Notes: a model not told the origin generated them from the letters alone. Counted from the first letter of the stretch, positions 48,287-60,193 are shown. The stretch: 64,000 bases of DNA from Thiothrix sp. (GCA_008015155.1 SSFA01000018.1:1-64000), one strand, 5' to 3'. Made by a program: numbers and translations.

Positions 48287-48317
48287 AACTCACCCTGATG
48301 AAAGTTTAGGGTGAGTT
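48287..48317. terminator. Bidirectional terminator between the two-repeat protein gene and cysZ
   Basis: AACTCACCCT (48287-48296) and AGGGTGAGTT (48308-48317) form a perfect 10-pair stem with an 11-base loop in the 66-base convergent gap. Confidence 0.75.
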
Positions 48318-48336
48318 CTCACACAGAATAGTTGCT

Positions 48337-49086
48337 TTATAAACGCACACTCAAACGTTCACGATGAGTTTTAGACAATTCATCCACCCACAAGGCCGTC
48401 CCTCCCGCGACACCGACCGGCATGGCTAGAAAGTTTAAGAAAGGCACTGCAGTCATTAAAGATAAAATCCAACCAAAGCCTAAGGCATGTGCGGGGTGCT
48501 TTTTCAAAGTTTGCAGTTCGTCTTTAAAATAAAGCTCATGATTGCCCATGGGATAATCTGCATATTCAATGGCCAGCATCCATGCTCCAAAGATAGTCCA
48601 AGCAATCGGCGAGAGGACATTCACTCCAGGGATAATGGTGATGAGAATCAGCAAAACGCCCCATTTCGCCATATACCAAAGTTTGCTGGCTTCGCTACGA
48701 AAGCTGCGCGTAATTAAGCTTGGAATCGACTTAAAGCCTTGAAATTCAGCAACGGGTAGGCCATTCAGGCGTTTTTCAATTTGCTCAGCGAGTAGGGAAT
48801 TAAAGGGAGCAGAAATAAGATTCGCAAGCAAGGTAAAGCTATAAAAGACAGCGAAGAAAATGACGATCATAAATAGTGGCCACAAGAGCCATTCTAACCA
48901 AGTCAGCCAGCTCGGCAGCAAATGCTCTAGCCACTGCTCCACTTGGCTAGAGGCAAACCAAATACCGCCAGTAAAAATTAAAATATTGATTAATAAAGGC
49001 ACGGCGACAAAAGGTCGAATCCCTTTTTGAGTAATCAGTGAGAAACCTTTCAATGCATAACGCATGCCTTGCAATAAGCCAGTCAT
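48337..49086 (-). CDS. cysZ: Sulfate transporter CysZ
   Basis: Inner-membrane protein of the CysZ family that lets sulfate enter for cysteine synthesis. The 249 residues (E. coli 253) begin GLLQGMRYALKGFSLITQKGIRPFVAVPLLINILIF and contain four hydrophobic segments and NLISAPFNSLLAEQIEKRLNG, the conserved family segment, followed by the C-terminal GGTALWVDELS. It is divergent from tsaD with a 79-base gap. cysK, its usual neighbour, is not present. It fits with sseA elsewhere in the window in sulfur handling. Confidence 0.93.
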   Translation of the reverse strand: MTGLLQGMRYALKGFSLITQKGIRPFVAVPLLINILIFTGGIWFASSQVEQWLEHLLPSWLTWLEWLLWPLFMIVIFFAVFYSFTLLANLISAPFNSLLAEQIEKRLNGLPVAEFQGFKSIPSLITRSFRSEASKLWYMAKWGVLLILITIIPGVNVLSPIAWTIFGAWMLAIEYADYPMGNHELYFKDELQTLKKHPAHALGFGWILSLMTAVPFLNFLAMPVGVAGGTALWVDELSKTHRERLSVRL

Positions 49087-49123
49087 AATTGTCCTTGTTT
49101 TACGACAAACGAGTGAGTGCAGG

Positions 49124-49129
49124 TATAAT
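49124..49129 (+). promoter_or_regulatory. Probable -10 element upstream of tsaD
   Basis: A perfect TATAAT at 49124-49129 lies 36 bases before the tsaD ATG. The best -35 (ttacga, 49100-49105, 18-base spacer) is weak, so a promoter is likely but not certain. Confidence 0.45.
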
Positions 49130-49165
49130 AGCCAGTTTTAGCTTTGTCAATTTTAGGCGGAAACT

Positions 49166-50173
49166 ATGCGTGTCTTAGGGATTGAATCCTCTTGTGATGA
49201 AACAGGTGTAGCGATTTACGACACTGAGCAAGGTTTGTTGGCGCATCGTTTATTTAGCCAAGTGAAAATGCATGCTGAATACGGTGGCGTGGTGCCAGAG
49301 CTAGCTTCACGTGATCATATCCAACGAGTGCTCCCGCTCACCTATGAAGTCTTAGAAGCTGCTGGATTAAATTTAAAGGATTTGGACGGAATTGCTTATA
49401 CTTCAGGCCCTGGCTTGATTGGCGCTTTGATGGTAGGTGCTGCGATTGCTCGCTCTCTGGCTTGGGGTTTAAATATACCTGCGGTAGGTGTACATCATAT
49501 GGAAGGGCATTTACTCGCGCCGATGCTGGAGCCCGAACCACCGGAATTACCCTTTGTCGCGCTATTGGTCTCTGGTGGACATACCATGCTAGTGGATGTA
49601 CCGCGTATTGGTGAGTATCAGATTTTGGGTGAAAGCGTCGATGATGCAGCGGGTGAAGCCTTTGATAAAACAGCCAAGCTCTTAGGTTTGGATTATCCGG
49701 GTGGACCTTTATTGGCGAAACTGGCTGAGCAGGGTAGAGCGGGAATCTATAAATTTCCACGACCAATGACCGACCGCCCTGGTTGCGATTTTAGTTTTAG
49801 TGGTTTAAAGACCTTTAGCCTGAGCACTTGGCAAAACTCTGCTCAAACGCAACAAGACAAAGCTGATATAGCACAGGCTTTTGAAGAGGCAGTGGTCGAA
49901 ACTTTGTTTATTAAATGCAAGCGGGCTTTAGAGCAAACCGGACGCAATACCTTAGTAATTGCCGGTGGAGTGGGTGCGAATAAGCGCTTACGGCAGCGCC
50001 TAAAAGACCTCAAAGCGCAAGTGTATTTTCCACGTTTAGAGTTCTGCACCGATAATGGCGCTATGATTGCTTATGCGGGCGCCTTACGTTTACAAGCTGG
50101 TGCTGCTGAGCCGCCCATCATTCAGCCTCGTCCGCGTTGGCCTTTAACCGAGCTAGAGGCACTCGCTAGTTAA
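49166..50173 (+). CDS. tsaD: tRNA N6-adenosine threonylcarbamoyltransferase
   Basis: Transfers the threonylcarbamoyl group to A37 of ANN-decoding tRNAs with TsaB and TsaE; essential. The 335-residue protein has the Kae1/TsaD fold: [30 protein letters not shown], the metal-binding histidines H111 and H115 ([11 protein letters not shown]), [11 protein letters not shown], and the second metal/ATP region [10 protein letters not shown] and [13 protein letters not shown]. An AGGCGGAAA site precedes the ATG. rpsU-dnaG, its usual divergent neighbours, are replaced by cysZ. Confidence 0.97.
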   Translation: MRVLGIESSCDETGVAIYDTEQGLLAHRLFSQVKMHAEYGGVVPELASRDHIQRVLPLTYEVLEAAGLNLKDLDGIAYTSGPGLIGALMVGAAIARSLAWGLNIPAVGVHHMEGHLLAPMLEPEPPELPFVALLVSGGHTMLVDVPRIGEYQILGESVDDAAGEAFDKTAKLLGLDYPGGPLLAKLAEQGRAGIYKFPRPMTDRPGCDFSFSGLKTFSLSTWQNSAQTQQDKADIAQAFEEAVVETLFIKCKRALEQTGRNTLVIAGGVGANKRLRQRLKDLKAQVYFPRLEFCTDNGAMIAYAGALRLQAGAAEPPIIQPRPRWPLTELEALAS

Positions 50174-50240
50174 AAGAGAGAAGAGTAGACTAGCGCCGCT
50201 GTTTTTAGAGTTTTAGTTTTGAAGGATTTTAAGAGTTAAA

Positions 50241-51017
50241 ATGAGTGCTTTTTTGACTGAAAATGTGACTGCTGTGCGTCACTGGAATGAGTCATTATTT
50301 TCTTTCCGCACCACCCGTGATCAAGCGTTTCGCTTTGTGAATGGTCAGTTTGTGATGATTGGTTTGCAAGTTGAAGGCAAGCCCTTAATGCGCGCTTATA
50401 GTATTGCCAGTGCTAATCATGAAGACTATTTAGAGTTTTTCAGTATCAAGGTTCAAGACGGCCAGCTCACTTCACGTTTGCAACATTTGCAGGTGGGTGA
50501 CCCAGTGATGATTAGCAAAAAGCCTACTGGAACTTTAGTGCTACGCGATTTAAAGCCGGGTAAGCGCTTATTCCTATTTGCCACTGGCACAGGCTTAGCG
50601 CCTTTTATGAGCTTGGTGCATGATCCAGAAATGTATGAGCAATTTGATAAGATTATTCTTATGCATGGAGTGCGTTGGCAAAGTGAATTAGCTTATAAAA
50701 ATTATTTGGAAAATGAACTACCTAATAACGAATTCTTGGGCGAATTAGTGCGAGAAAAATTAGTTTATTATCCAGCAGTCACACGTGAACCTTTCGTGCA
50801 TCATGGACGCTTAACTAAGTTAATTCGTAGTGGCGAGTTGTTTGAGCATATCGGTCAAGCACCGCTAAATCCTGAATTTGATCGCGCAATGATTTGCGGT
50901 AGTCCAGCGATGCTGAATGATACTTCAACACTCCTTAATGACTATGGTTTCCAAATTTCACCGCGTCAAGGTGAAGCTGGTGATTATGTGATTGAGCGGG
51001 CGTTTGTGGAGAAATAG
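50241..51017 (+). CDS. fpr: Ferredoxin--NADP+ reductase
   Basis: FAD enzyme that passes electrons between NADPH and ferredoxin or flavodoxin for oxidative-stress defence and Fe-S assembly. The 258-residue length is typical of the bacterial Fpr group. Visible signatures are the FAD-binding RAYSIAS (about 53-59), the phosphate-binding GTLVLRDL, and the NADP region LFATGTGLAPFMSL with HGVR and MICGSPAML, ending with the C-terminal YVIERAFVEK. It stands alone between tsaD and a stress gene. Confidence 0.95.
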   Translation: MSAFLTENVTAVRHWNESLFSFRTTRDQAFRFVNGQFVMIGLQVEGKPLMRAYSIASANHEDYLEFFSIKVQDGQLTSRLQHLQVGDPVMISKKPTGTLVLRDLKPGKRLFLFATGTGLAPFMSLVHDPEMYEQFDKIILMHGVRWQSELAYKNYLENELPNNEFLGELVREKLVYYPAVTREPFVHHGRLTKLIRSGELFEHIGQAPLNPEFDRAMICGSPAMLNDTSTLLNDYGFQISPRQGEAGDYVIERAFVEK

Positions 51018-51053
51018 TTAAAATTTTTTAAATGAATTGACTTAGCACTATTG

Positions 51054-51088
51054 ACTGCCTTCTTAGCTACTAAGCAGTAGGATTTTTT
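51054..51088 (+). terminator. Probable terminator after fpr
   Basis: actg (51054-51057) and cttag (51062-51066) pair with ctaag (51070-51074) and cagt (51075-51078) across a small bulge, followed by aggatttttttt. The long T-run supports termination although the stem is imperfect. Confidence 0.5.
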
Positions 51089-51286
51089 TTTAAATAAATA
51101 AAAAATAGTTTTTTCTGCTGAAAGAGGCTTAATAAACCGTAAGATTATCGGCTATAGTTGGATTTTAGTCTGTAATTAAAATGAATTTTTTGTGGTTTTC
51201 CCACTAAACTTTGAAGCGTTTTTGAAGCTCTTTGGAGGAGTTTTCACTAACGCTTCACCACAGTTCATTTGAGGAGAACCCTAGCT

Positions 51287-51721
51287 ATGCCAGATATCTA
51301 TATCGCTGCCTATGATGGCAGTGAAACATCGCGACGCACTGTACTGTTTGCTGCTGAACGTGCCCAATTAGCTCAAGCTCAATTACATCTCGTCTATATC
51401 CTAGAATGGTCACCTTATAGTTTTCTAACTCAAGAGGAGTTAGCTGAGCGCCATCAGCGGCGTAGTCAAGAAATAAGTCGGGCAACGAGTTCGATTTTAG
51501 AGCCGATGGTACAGGAGTTGACTGCCGCTGGGCATGCAGTTAGTTCTGAGGTGCGTTATGGGAATGTTGCCAAAACCATCAATGAGATCGTGGCTGAGAA
51601 GGGGGCTAAGGTAGTCTATGTCGCTAAGTCAAACGACACTAGCTTTGCCAGCCGTTTATTAGGAAGTGTCCCTAGTATGTTGATTCAGATTGCAACCGTG
51701 CCTGTTGTTGTTGTGCCTTAG
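51287..51721 (+). CDS. Universal stress protein (UspA family)
   Basis: A 144-residue single-domain Usp: PDIYIAAYDGSETSRRTVLFAAERAQ (strand 1 and helix), HLVYILEWS, GNVAKTINEIVAEKGAKVVYVAKS, and the ATP-site-like SRLLGSVPSMLIQIATVPVVVVP ending (G-2x-G-9x-G(S/T) is only partly recognisable). I chose the ATG at 51287 because GAGGAG lies upstream of it; a TTG six codons earlier is less likely. It lies 24 bases ahead of the AGCS transporter, so the two are probably one operon, a recurrent pairing of Usp with transporters. Confidence 0.85.
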   Translation: MPDIYIAAYDGSETSRRTVLFAAERAQLAQAQLHLVYILEWSPYSFLTQEELAERHQRRSQEISRATSSILEPMVQELTAAGHAVSSEVRYGNVAKTINEIVAEKGAKVVYVAKSNDTSFASRLLGSVPSMLIQIATVPVVVVP

Positions 51722-51745
51722 CCCCTGCCTGCAAGGAAAAATCTT

Positions 51746-53263
51746 ATGAATTATCTTAATCTATGCAAATTCTTAGGGGCAATTTTTGCCTTATTCTTTG
51801 TGTCCCTCAGTGCCCAAGCAAGCATCGACGAGACGATTAATAACGCGGTAGCGCCCATTGCCAATGCGGTGTCGAGTGTGATTTTCTTCTCTGTTCCAGT
51901 AGGGGAGGCTCAGTTACCCTTAATTGTACTGTGGTTGATTATTGCAGCGACCGTATTTACGATTTATTTTGGTTTTATTCAGTTTAGAGTGGTGGGTCAA
52001 GCCTTGCGCTTAGTTCGGGGCGTATATTCCGATCCTAAGGATGCTGGTGAGGTCAGTCATTTCCAAGCTTTAGCAACAGCAGTCTCAGGTACTGTAGGTC
52101 TAGGTAATATTGCTGGGGTAGCGGTAGCGGTCTCCATTGGTGGGCCGGGTGCTACTTTCTGGATGATTTTAGCGGGTCTCTTAGGGATGGCTTCAAAGTT
52201 TACTGAATGTACTTTGGGGGTCAAATATCGGAATGAGTATCCAGATGGCAGTGTGTCCGGCGGCCCGATGTACTATCTATCCAAAGGCCTTGCTCTACAA
52301 AATAAGGCGGCTTTAGGAAAGTTCTTAGCGGTTTTCTTTGCGATTGCTTGTATTTTTGGTTCGTTTGGTGGCGGCAATATGTTCCAAGCTAATCAGGCTT
52401 TCCAACAAATAGTGGTGGTAACAGGCGGCGCTTCTAGCTTTATGGCAGACAAAGGCTGGCTATTTGGTTTGATTTTGGCTGTCTTAACGGGCGCTGTGAT
52501 TATCGGTGGGATTAAATCTATTGCTCGTGTAACTGAAAAGTTAGTTCCTTTTATGGCGATCTGGTATCTCCTCAGTTGCCTTATCATTATTTTGCTGAAC
52601 TACGATAAAATCGCTTGGGCCTTTAATCAAATTATTGATGGTGCCTTTACAGGCGCAGGTGCTACGGGTGGGATTATTGGTGCTTTGATTCAAGGTTTTA
52701 AGCGCGCAGCCTTCTCCAATGAAGCGGGTGTTGGTTCGGCTTCTATCGCTCACTCCGCAGTACGGACTAATGAGCCTGCAACAGAAGGCATTGTATCCAC
52801 CTTAGAGCCTTTCATTGATACGGTCGTCATCTGCACCATGACGGCTTTAGTCATTGTTATTACAGGTTCTTTGACCAGTGGTTCAGGTTTAACGGGGGTA
52901 GAGTTAACTTCTCATGCCTTTGCGAGTGCTTTTTCTTGGTTCCCTTATTTGCTGTCAGTAGCAGTCCTATTATTTGCTTTTTCTACTATGATTAGTTGGT
53001 CTTATTATGGCTTAAAAGCTTGGACCTATTTAGTGGGTGAAGGCAAAGGCAAAGAGTTAATCTTTAAGTTCGTGTTCTTAGCTTTTATTGTGCTTGGTTC
53101 AAGTATGAGTTTGGGGCCAGTCATTGACTTCTCAGATGCCATGATCTTTGCCATGAGTATCGCCAATATTATTGGCCTCTACATGCTGATGCCTGTGGTG
53201 AAGCGTGAAGTGAATCAATACTTAGCGAAAATTAAGAGCGGGGAAATTAAGCGGGTTCGCTAG
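51746..53263 (+). CDS. Sodium/alanine (or glycine) symporter, AGCS family
   Basis: A 505-residue inner-membrane symporter. The first ~25 residues look like a cleavable signal or a first helix ([17 protein letters not shown]). Core signatures are [92 protein letters not shown] and [15 protein letters not shown], all diagnostic of AGCS transporters such as AlsT/AgcS. It would import alanine or glycine with Na+. The usp gene is just upstream. A strong terminator follows. Confidence 0.93.
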   Translation: MNYLNLCKFLGAIFALFFVSLSAQASIDETINNAVAPIANAVSSVIFFSVPVGEAQLPLIVLWLIIAATVFTIYFGFIQFRVVGQALRLVRGVYSDPKDAGEVSHFQALATAVSGTVGLGNIAGVAVAVSIGGPGATFWMILAGLLGMASKFTECTLGVKYRNEYPDGSVSGGPMYYLSKGLALQNKAALGKFLAVFFAIACIFGSFGGGNMFQANQAFQQIVVVTGGASSFMADKGWLFGLILAVLTGAVIIGGIKSIARVTEKLVPFMAIWYLLSCLIIILLNYDKIAWAFNQIIDGAFTGAGATGGIIGALIQGFKRAAFSNEAGVGSASIAHSAVRTNEPATEGIVSTLEPFIDTVVICTMTALVIVITGSLTSGSGLTGVELTSHAFASAFSWFPYLLSVAVLLFAFSTMISWSYYGLKAWTYLVGEGKGKELIFKFVFLAFIVLGSSMSLGPVIDFSDAMIFAMSIANIIGLYMLMPVVKREVNQYLAKIKSGEIKRVR

Positions 53264-53292
53264 TTATTTCTGTAGTTATCCCTGTGAATAAA

Positions 53293-53325
53293 AGCAGTGG
53301 CTATTAGTATAGCCACTGCTTGTTT
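53293..53325. terminator. Bidirectional terminator between the AGCS gene and corA
   Basis: AGCAGTGGCTAT (53293-53304) and ATAGCCACTGCT (53309-53320) form a perfect 12-pair stem with loop tagt. The tail tgttt follows on the plus strand and aata runs on the other side serve the minus strand. Confidence 0.88.
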
Positions 53326-53334
53326 AAGTAAAAT

Positions 53335-54288
53335 TTAGAGCCAGCCCTTATGTTTAAACAACAAATAAGGTGCTACCCCCGCCACCACCATTAAGCTAAT
53401 CGCCCACGGATAACCCAACATCCATTCTAATTCGGGCATATGCGTAAAGTTCATCCCATACATACTAGCCACTAAGGTCGGTGGTAAGAAAACCACAGCC
53501 GCTATCGAGAAAATTTTAATAATCTTGTTCTGCTTGATATTGATAAAGCCCTGTGTGGAGCTCATCAAGAAGTTAATTTTGTCGAATAAAAATGTGGTAT
53601 GGGACATCAAGCCTTCAATGTCATGCATGATTTCCCGTAAGGTTTCGGTGATCTCTGGATTGCCCTTTAAATGACGTAACAGGAAGGAAATATCGCGTTG
53701 CGTATCCATCAAGCACAAACGGATTTTTCCATTACTATCTTCGAGTTGGGCAAGATCGCTAATCGATTTTTCTAGGTCGGAGTCCTCTTCTTCTAGCACC
53801 GAATGGCTAATGTCTTCGAGTGCATGGTGGATATCTTCCAAATAGTCAGCATGGTTTTCGACCTTATGTTCAAACATCGTTACCAGCAGTTCAGCTGCAT
53901 TATTACAATGAATTTGCCCACGGCGCGCGCGTAACCGAAACAAACGAAAGTCAGCCAGTTTCTCTTCACGAATGGTGATCAAGCGATTGTCTTGCAAAAT
54001 AAACGCCACCGACACAGTACTATGGCGACCATCTTCTTGATAAATAAATAAAGCATGCACATGGATGCCGGATTGATCCACAAAGCAACGTGCAGAATAT
54101 TCAATCTCTTCCACATCATCCGATTCAGGTAAGTCCGTATGTAGGAGTGATTCTAACAATAAGCGTTCGTCATCATCCGGATCACACATATCGACCCATT
54201 GCACTTCAGACAGCTGATTGCGTAGACGCTCAGCTTCTACATTGGTTTTATGAAGTAGGCCATTTTCGATTTTGAATAGGCGTAACAT
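53335..54288 (-). CDS. corA: Magnesium/cobalt transporter CorA
   Basis: Pentameric Mg2+ channel of the inner membrane. The protein from the ATG at 54288 has 317 residues. The large cytoplasmic N-domain begins LRLFKIENGLLHKTNVEAE, and the C-terminal pair of helices contains the selectivity motif GMN (about 278-280) in VASMYGMNFTHMPELEW, followed by the second helix and a basic end. The start is decided by AAGGAGG 6 bases upstream; an in-frame start 10 codons earlier lacks a site. It ends close to the convergent AGCS gene with a shared terminator. Confidence 0.97.
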   Translation of the reverse strand: MLRLFKIENGLLHKTNVEAERLRNQLSEVQWVDMCDPDDDERLLLESLLHTDLPESDDVEEIEYSARCFVDQSGIHVHALFIYQEDGRHSTVSVAFILQDNRLITIREEKLADFRLFRLRARRGQIHCNNAAELLVTMFEHKVENHADYLEDIHHALEDISHSVLEEEDSDLEKSISDLAQLEDSNGKIRLCLMDTQRDISFLLRHLKGNPEITETLREIMHDIEGLMSHTTFLFDKINFLMSSTQGFINIKQNKIIKIFSIAAVVFLPPTLVASMYGMNFTHMPELEWMLGYPWAISLMVVAGVAPYLLFKHKGWL

Positions 54289-54440
54289 GCTTGGCCTCCT
54301 TATAGGTCTTAGAGTCAAGGGTGGGAGAGTCGCGCGCCGAGTTTACCAGAAAGCACAGAGTCATGGGCAAACTAAGATTAGACGCTAAGCCTATGACCTG
54401 CAGATGACAGTTTGGTTGCTAACTCACTAAGTTTTCGAGT

Positions 54441-55442
54441 CTACTCGATACGATGCCAAGCCGCTTTTTTACCCTGCTTAGCGGCTTGTGCATCTTGCCA
54501 AGTTCGCAGCGTATTTAAAATAGAATATTGCCAACGATCAAATAGGGCTAAGCCTAATCCGGGAAAAGGGATAAAAGGATTCGTGCGGCTCATTCCCCAA
54601 ATCGATAAACGTGTACTACCTGCCTCAGCTTGACCTCGTCCATGAATCCCAAAGGTATTGCCAATCACTAAAGTATTTTTTTTCACTTTAAAGGCTTTAG
54701 GTTCAGGCAAGCCTAATTGGGCACGATCAGCAGGGCTAAAGCGAAATGAACCACGCGCTGAATAAGAATCAGGATGGCGATAGGCCATTTGACTAGTGTG
54801 GTATTCCCAAGTAAGTCGCTCACGAGTCAGTCGATTAGAGCCTGGAACATAAGTGAAGGGGCCATTCTGTTCGTCGACATCATCCAGAAATAACCAGAAT
54901 TTCATGGTGGGATGAAACGTGTCGGTGTGTAAAGATTTTTGTGGGTCACTGCCCGCTGCTGCTACGCCATTGCGTACTTGTTCAATATGAAAGAAAGGCA
55001 TGCGCCGATGCCCGGCGGTGTAACGTAACAGGCGTCTGAAGGCTGGATCGTTTAAGAGCCGTTGGGTATAGGGGAGTTTAGCCAGCGTCTGTGGATCTAA
55101 GAGAATACGATGATTTTGCGTATCACCTTGTTGGCATTCGCGCACTTCACCGTGGAAATTGCGAATTTCAGTTTCAATCTGCCGAAATAAGTCAGCAGGT
55201 ACAAAATTTTCTTTAGCTACAAAGCCATATTGTTGATAGCTCCGTTTATCTGCCGTATCAACTCCAAAGCCAAGCAACCACATCCTAAAGCGCATACTGG
55301 CATGAGCTAACACGACTCGACTTGTATGTAGTCCTAGCTTATTCAGAGTTGGATTCCCCAGAATGGGATTGCCCTTGAACGATTTAGCAGTGGTGAAGAG
55401 CTGGAAAAACCAGTACGGGCTATATAAGAGAGTTTTCATCAT
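54441..55442 (-). CDS. Phytanoyl-CoA dioxygenase (PhyH)-like Fe(II)/2-oxoglutarate oxygenase
   Basis: A 333-residue cytosolic protein with the jelly-roll signature of PhyH-type oxygenases: the HxD pair in SLHTDTFHPTMKFWLFLDD, PGSNRLT, then GNTFGIHGRGQAEAGSTRLSIW with the distal histidine and an arginine that would bind 2-oxoglutarate. This makes it an iron(II) oxygenase; the substrate is unknown. The N-terminal ~90 residues are not part of the core. It is alone on the minus strand, with the next gene (tkt) divergent. Confidence 0.75.
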   Translation of the reverse strand: MMKTLLYSPYWFFQLFTTAKSFKGNPILGNPTLNKLGLHTSRVVLAHASMRFRMWLLGFGVDTADKRSYQQYGFVAKENFVPADLFRQIETEIRNFHGEVRECQQGDTQNHRILLDPQTLAKLPYTQRLLNDPAFRRLLRYTAGHRRMPFFHIEQVRNGVAAAGSDPQKSLHTDTFHPTMKFWLFLDDVDEQNGPFTYVPGSNRLTRERLTWEYHTSQMAYRHPDSYSARGSFRFSPADRAQLGLPEPKAFKVKKNTLVIGNTFGIHGRGQAEAGSTRLSIWGMSRTNPFIPFPGLGLALFDRWQYSILNTLRTWQDAQAAKQGKKAAWHRIE

Positions 55443-55752
55443 GCAGCTATCAGGTTATTATTGCGCTCCCAGTATTTACCGTAAGCATGCTGAAGATCAA
55501 GCCTATCTCGATTAGTCTATGCGACTACACTGGCCTATCTAGGATGGGAGCATTGTTGCTATCCGCAAGCTTGGTCACAATAACTCAAGTTTTTCCTCGT
55601 GTATTGCAGCACGTCGCCACCATCTTATTGCGAATGAAGATTTCCCATGCTGACTTGCGCCACAGGCAGTATCGGTATTGTTCATTTGCCATACCTAGCT
55701 GCGTTAGTGCTAGTTGGGTAGATCAGTTTTAAGCTTATCAGGAGCACCCGTT
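55443..55752. other. Divergent spacer between the oxygenase gene and tkt
   Basis: About 310 bases between divergent genes. It should contain promoters for both; I cannot pick convincing hexamers. A frame at 55487-55732 opens here but overlaps the tkt leader and ribosome site and has no domain, so I treat it as noise. The tkt site AGGAG lies at 55740-55744. Confidence 0.4.
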
Positions 55753-57756
55753 ATGACCACTCGTCTCGATCTTGCTAATGCCATTCGTGTTCTCGCGATG
55801 GATGCCGTCCAACAAGCCAATTCCGGTCATCCGGGGGCTCCCATGGGGATGGCGGATATTGCGGAAGTTCTTTTCAATGACTTCATGTCACACAATCCAC
55901 AGAATCCGCATTGGCCGAATCGTGACCGCTTTGTGATGTCGAATGGACATGGCTCGATGTTGCCCTATGCCGTCTTGCATTTAACAGGCTATGATTTGCC
56001 AATTGAAGAAATCAAAAACTTCCGCCAATTACACTCAAAAACCCCTGGTCATCCAGAATATGGCTACACACCAGGAATTGAGACTACCACTGGCCCTTTA
56101 GGTCAAGGTGTTAGTAATGCTGTTGGCATGGCTTTAGCAGAAAAAGTTCTAGCGGCGCAATTCAATAAAGAAGGCCACAAGATTGTGGATCATTACACCT
56201 ATGTATTCCTAGGTGATGGTTGCTTAATGGAAGGCATCTCCCACGAGGTTTGTTCGTTGGCGGGAACGTTAAAATTAGGCAAGTTGATCTGCTTCTATGA
56301 TGATAATGGTATCTCCATTGATGGTGATGTAGTCGGCTGGTTTGCCGATGATACGCCCAAACGTTTTGAAGCTTATGGTTGGCATGTGATCCGTGATATT
56401 GATGGACATGATGCCGATTCATTGCGTGTCGCGATTGCTGATGCCCGGATGGAACGTGATCAACCCACCTTAATTTGCTGCAAAACGATTATTGGTAAAG
56501 GTGCACCGAATAAACAAGGTGGACATGATGTGCACGGCTCACCTTTAGGCAAAGATGAAATAGCCGCTGCACGGGTGGCGATGGGCTGGAATGATGAGCC
56601 TTTTGTGATCCCGGCTGAAATCTACGCAGGTTGGGATGCTAAAGAAAAAGGTGCTGCTGCTGAACAAGCTTGGACAGAAAAGTTTTCAGCCTATAAAACC
56701 GCTTATCCGCAAGAAGCCGCTGAGTTTGAGCGGCGCATGCAAGGTCAATTACCTGAAAATTGGGAGACAAATGCACAAAAGGCTATTGAAGCTATTATTG
56801 CTAAAGCCGAGTCTCCAGCAACCCGCGTTGCTTCTAAAAATGCCTTAGATGCGTTTGCTCCCTTCTTACCTGAATTTTTAGGGGGATCTGCCGATTTAAC
56901 GCCATCCAATAATACCTTCAATAAGAGCAGCAAATACATCAACTCCAATCACGGCCCTAGCCAAGATTTTAGTGGTAACTATCTCTCTTATGGGGTGCGT
57001 GAATTTGGGATGAGTGCGATTATGAATGGGATTGCTTTGCATGGCGGTTTCATTCCTTACGGTGCTACTTTCCTAATGTTCTCTGAATATGCCCGTAATG
57101 CTTTACGCATGGCAGCTTTGATGAAGATTCGTAATATCTTTGTTTATACTCATGATTCAATTGGTTTGGGTGAGGATGGGCCGACTCACCAAGGTGTGGA
57201 GCAAACAGCAACCTTGCGGATGATTCCACGTATGTCCGTCTGGCGTCCTTGTGATGGAGTAGAAACGGCCATTGCTTGGAAAGCAGCGATTGAAAAGACT
57301 ACAGGTCCCACCAGCTTAATTTTGACCCGCCAGAATTTACCCTTCCAAGCCCGTAGTGCGGAGCAAGTCGCAGCGATAGCCAAGGGTGGCTATGTACTAA
57401 AAAACTGTGAAGGTACACCGGATGCTATTATTATAGCCACTGGCTCTGAGGTCGCGCTGGCAATGGGGGCGGCAGAACAGCTTTCAGGTAAGAAAATTCG
57501 CGTCGTTTCAATCCCCTGTGTTGATGTATTCTTAGCGCAAGATGCAAGCTATCGCGAATCTGTTCTGCCGAGCGCAGTGACTGCCCGCGTAGCGGTTGAA
57601 GCTGGCGTCACCGCAGGCTGGTATCAGTTAGTAGGCTTACAGGGTAAAGTTATTGGTTTAGATACTTTCGGTGAGTCTGCGCCTGCGCCAGTTCTATTTA
57701 AGCATTTTGGTTTTACGGTTGAAAATGTAAAAGCAGCGGTGGAGAGCCTCCTGTAA
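55753..57756 (+). CDS. tkt: Transketolase
   Basis: Thiamine-diphosphate enzyme moving two-carbon units in the pentose phosphate and Calvin cycles; also yields erythrose 4-phosphate, the aroG substrate. The ATG at 55753, with AGGAG 8 bases upstream, gives 667 residues. Signatures include [44 protein letters not shown], the ThDP motif [12 protein letters not shown]...[21 protein letters not shown] and the catalytic [16 protein letters not shown] region. It leads the run tkt-gap-pgk-fba, typical of Calvin-cycle and some heterotrophic gammaproteobacteria. Confidence 0.97.
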   Translation: MTTRLDLANAIRVLAMDAVQQANSGHPGAPMGMADIAEVLFNDFMSHNPQNPHWPNRDRFVMSNGHGSMLPYAVLHLTGYDLPIEEIKNFRQLHSKTPGHPEYGYTPGIETTTGPLGQGVSNAVGMALAEKVLAAQFNKEGHKIVDHYTYVFLGDGCLMEGISHEVCSLAGTLKLGKLICFYDDNGISIDGDVVGWFADDTPKRFEAYGWHVIRDIDGHDADSLRVAIADARMERDQPTLICCKTIIGKGAPNKQGGHDVHGSPLGKDEIAAARVAMGWNDEPFVIPAEIYAGWDAKEKGAAAEQAWTEKFSAYKTAYPQEAAEFERRMQGQLPENWETNAQKAIEAIIAKAESPATRVASKNALDAFAPFLPEFLGGSADLTPSNNTFNKSSKYINSNHGPSQDFSGNYLSYGVREFGMSAIMNGIALHGGFIPYGATFLMFSEYARNALRMAALMKIRNIFVYTHDSIGLGEDGPTHQGVEQTATLRMIPRMSVWRPCDGVETAIAWKAAIEKTTGPTSLILTRQNLPFQARSAEQVAAIAKGGYVLKNCEGTPDAIIIATGSEVALAMGAAEQLSGKKIRVVSIPCVDVFLAQDASYRESVLPSAVTARVAVEAGVTAGWYQLVGLQGKVIGLDTFGESAPAPVLFKHFGFTVENVKAAVESLL

Positions 57757-58848
<1,092 letters not shown>

Positions 58849-58860
58849 GGGTTAGTAAAT

Positions 58861-58887
58861 TGAGGGGCTTAATGCCCCTCAGTTTTT
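58861..58887 (+). terminator. Terminator after gap
   Basis: TGAGGGGC (58861-58868) pairs perfectly with GCCCCTCA (58874-58881), loop ttaat, followed by gttttt. It separates tkt-gap from pgk-fba, so the two halves need separate promoters or partial readthrough. Confidence 0.88.
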
Positions 58888-58953
58888 AGATGAGTTAGCT
58901 AAGTTAATGACTAAAATGATTTAGCTAACTGATTTAATCTAAGGAGCGCATGC

Positions 58954-60135
58954 ATGGCTTTTATTAAAATGACTGATTTGGATTTGAAAGGTAAACGTGT
59001 CTTGATCCGTTCTGATCTGAATGTTCCAGTGAAAGAGGGGCAAGTGACGTCCGATGCGCGGATTACGGCATCGATGGCCAGCATTGAACATGCTTTAAAA
59101 GCCGGTGCGAAAGTGATGGTCACTTCACATTTAGGACGCCCTACTGAAGGTGAATGGTCAGAAGATGTGTCTTTAAAGCCGATTGCTGACAATATTGCTG
59201 CCCGCCTAGGCAAGCCAGTCCGCCTGATTAAAGATTGGGTGAATGGTGGTTTTGAAGTGGCTGAGGGCGAGTTAGTTATTTTAGAAAACTGTCGTGTGAA
59301 TAAAGGTGAAAAGAAAAATAACGAAGAAACTGCCAAAAAATATGCAGCACTTTGTGATGTATTTGTGATGGATGCGTTTGGCACAGCGCATCGTGCTGAG
59401 GCCTCTACTTATGGAGTTGGGATGTATGCGCCCATCGCGGCTGCAGGGATTTTGATGACTGAAGAGTTGGATGCGCTCTCCAAAGCGCTGGCTAATCCAG
59501 CTCGTCCGATGGTAGCGATTGTAGGCGGTTCTAAAGTCTCTACGAAGTTAACTGTCTTAGAATCCCTGTCTGAAAAAGTCGATCAGCTCGTAGTGGGTGG
59601 TGGGATTGCGAATACCTTTTTAAAAGCAGTCGGCCATAATGTCGGTAAATCTTTATGTGAAGCCGATTTAGTCCCGACCGCACAAACTTTAATGGAAAAG
59701 ATGTCAGCACGCGGAGCCAGCATTCCTGTGGCTAGCGATGTCGTTGTCGGTAAGCAGTTTGATGCCAATGAGCCTGCTGTTTTGAAAGACGCTAGTGCAG
59801 TAGCTGACGACGAGATGATTTTTGATATCGGCCCAAAATCAGCCCAAGAATTAGCCGATATTATTATGCAAGCGGGTACAGTCGTGTGGAATGGCCCTGT
59901 AGGTGTATTTGAGTTTGATCAATTCGGTGAAGGGACCAAAACGATCGCCATGGCGATTGCCAAGACCAAGGCTTTCACTTTAGCGGGTGGTGGGGACACG
60001 ATTGCTGCCATCCAAAAATATGATATTTATGACCAAGTATCTTATATCTCAACAGCGGGCGGCGCCTTCTTGGAATACCTTGAAGGTAAAACTCTACCAG
60101 CGGTGGAGATGCTAGAAAAGCGTGCTCAAGTTTGA
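58954..60135 (+). CDS. pgk: Phosphoglycerate kinase
   Basis: Transfers phosphate between 1,3-bisphosphoglycerate and ADP (or reverse in the Calvin cycle). The 393 residues are normal length. Features are [54 protein letters not shown] and the nucleotide-binding end [15 protein letters not shown], with the hinge [21 protein letters not shown] lies upstream. fba follows after 58 bases, no pyk between. Confidence 0.98.
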   Translation: MAFIKMTDLDLKGKRVLIRSDLNVPVKEGQVTSDARITASMASIEHALKAGAKVMVTSHLGRPTEGEWSEDVSLKPIADNIAARLGKPVRLIKDWVNGGFEVAEGELVILENCRVNKGEKKNNEETAKKYAALCDVFVMDAFGTAHRAEASTYGVGMYAPIAAAGILMTEELDALSKALANPARPMVAIVGGSKVSTKLTVLESLSEKVDQLVVGGGIANTFLKAVGHNVGKSLCEADLVPTAQTLMEKMSARGASIPVASDVVVGKQFDANEPAVLKDASAVADDEMIFDIGPKSAQELADIIMQAGTVVWNGPVGVFEFDQFGEGTKTIAMAIAKTKAFTLAGGGDTIAAIQKYDIYDQVSYISTAGGAFLEYLEGKTLPAVEMLEKRAQV

Positions 60136-60193
60136 GCCGGCACCACTCTATAATTAATGAATAATTGATAGTTAATTTACAGGAGACACACAC

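Noticed and set aside
55487..55732. 81-codon ORF upstream of tkt
   Set aside because: No ribosome site or domain; it runs through the tkt ribosome-binding site and is better explained as a chance frame.
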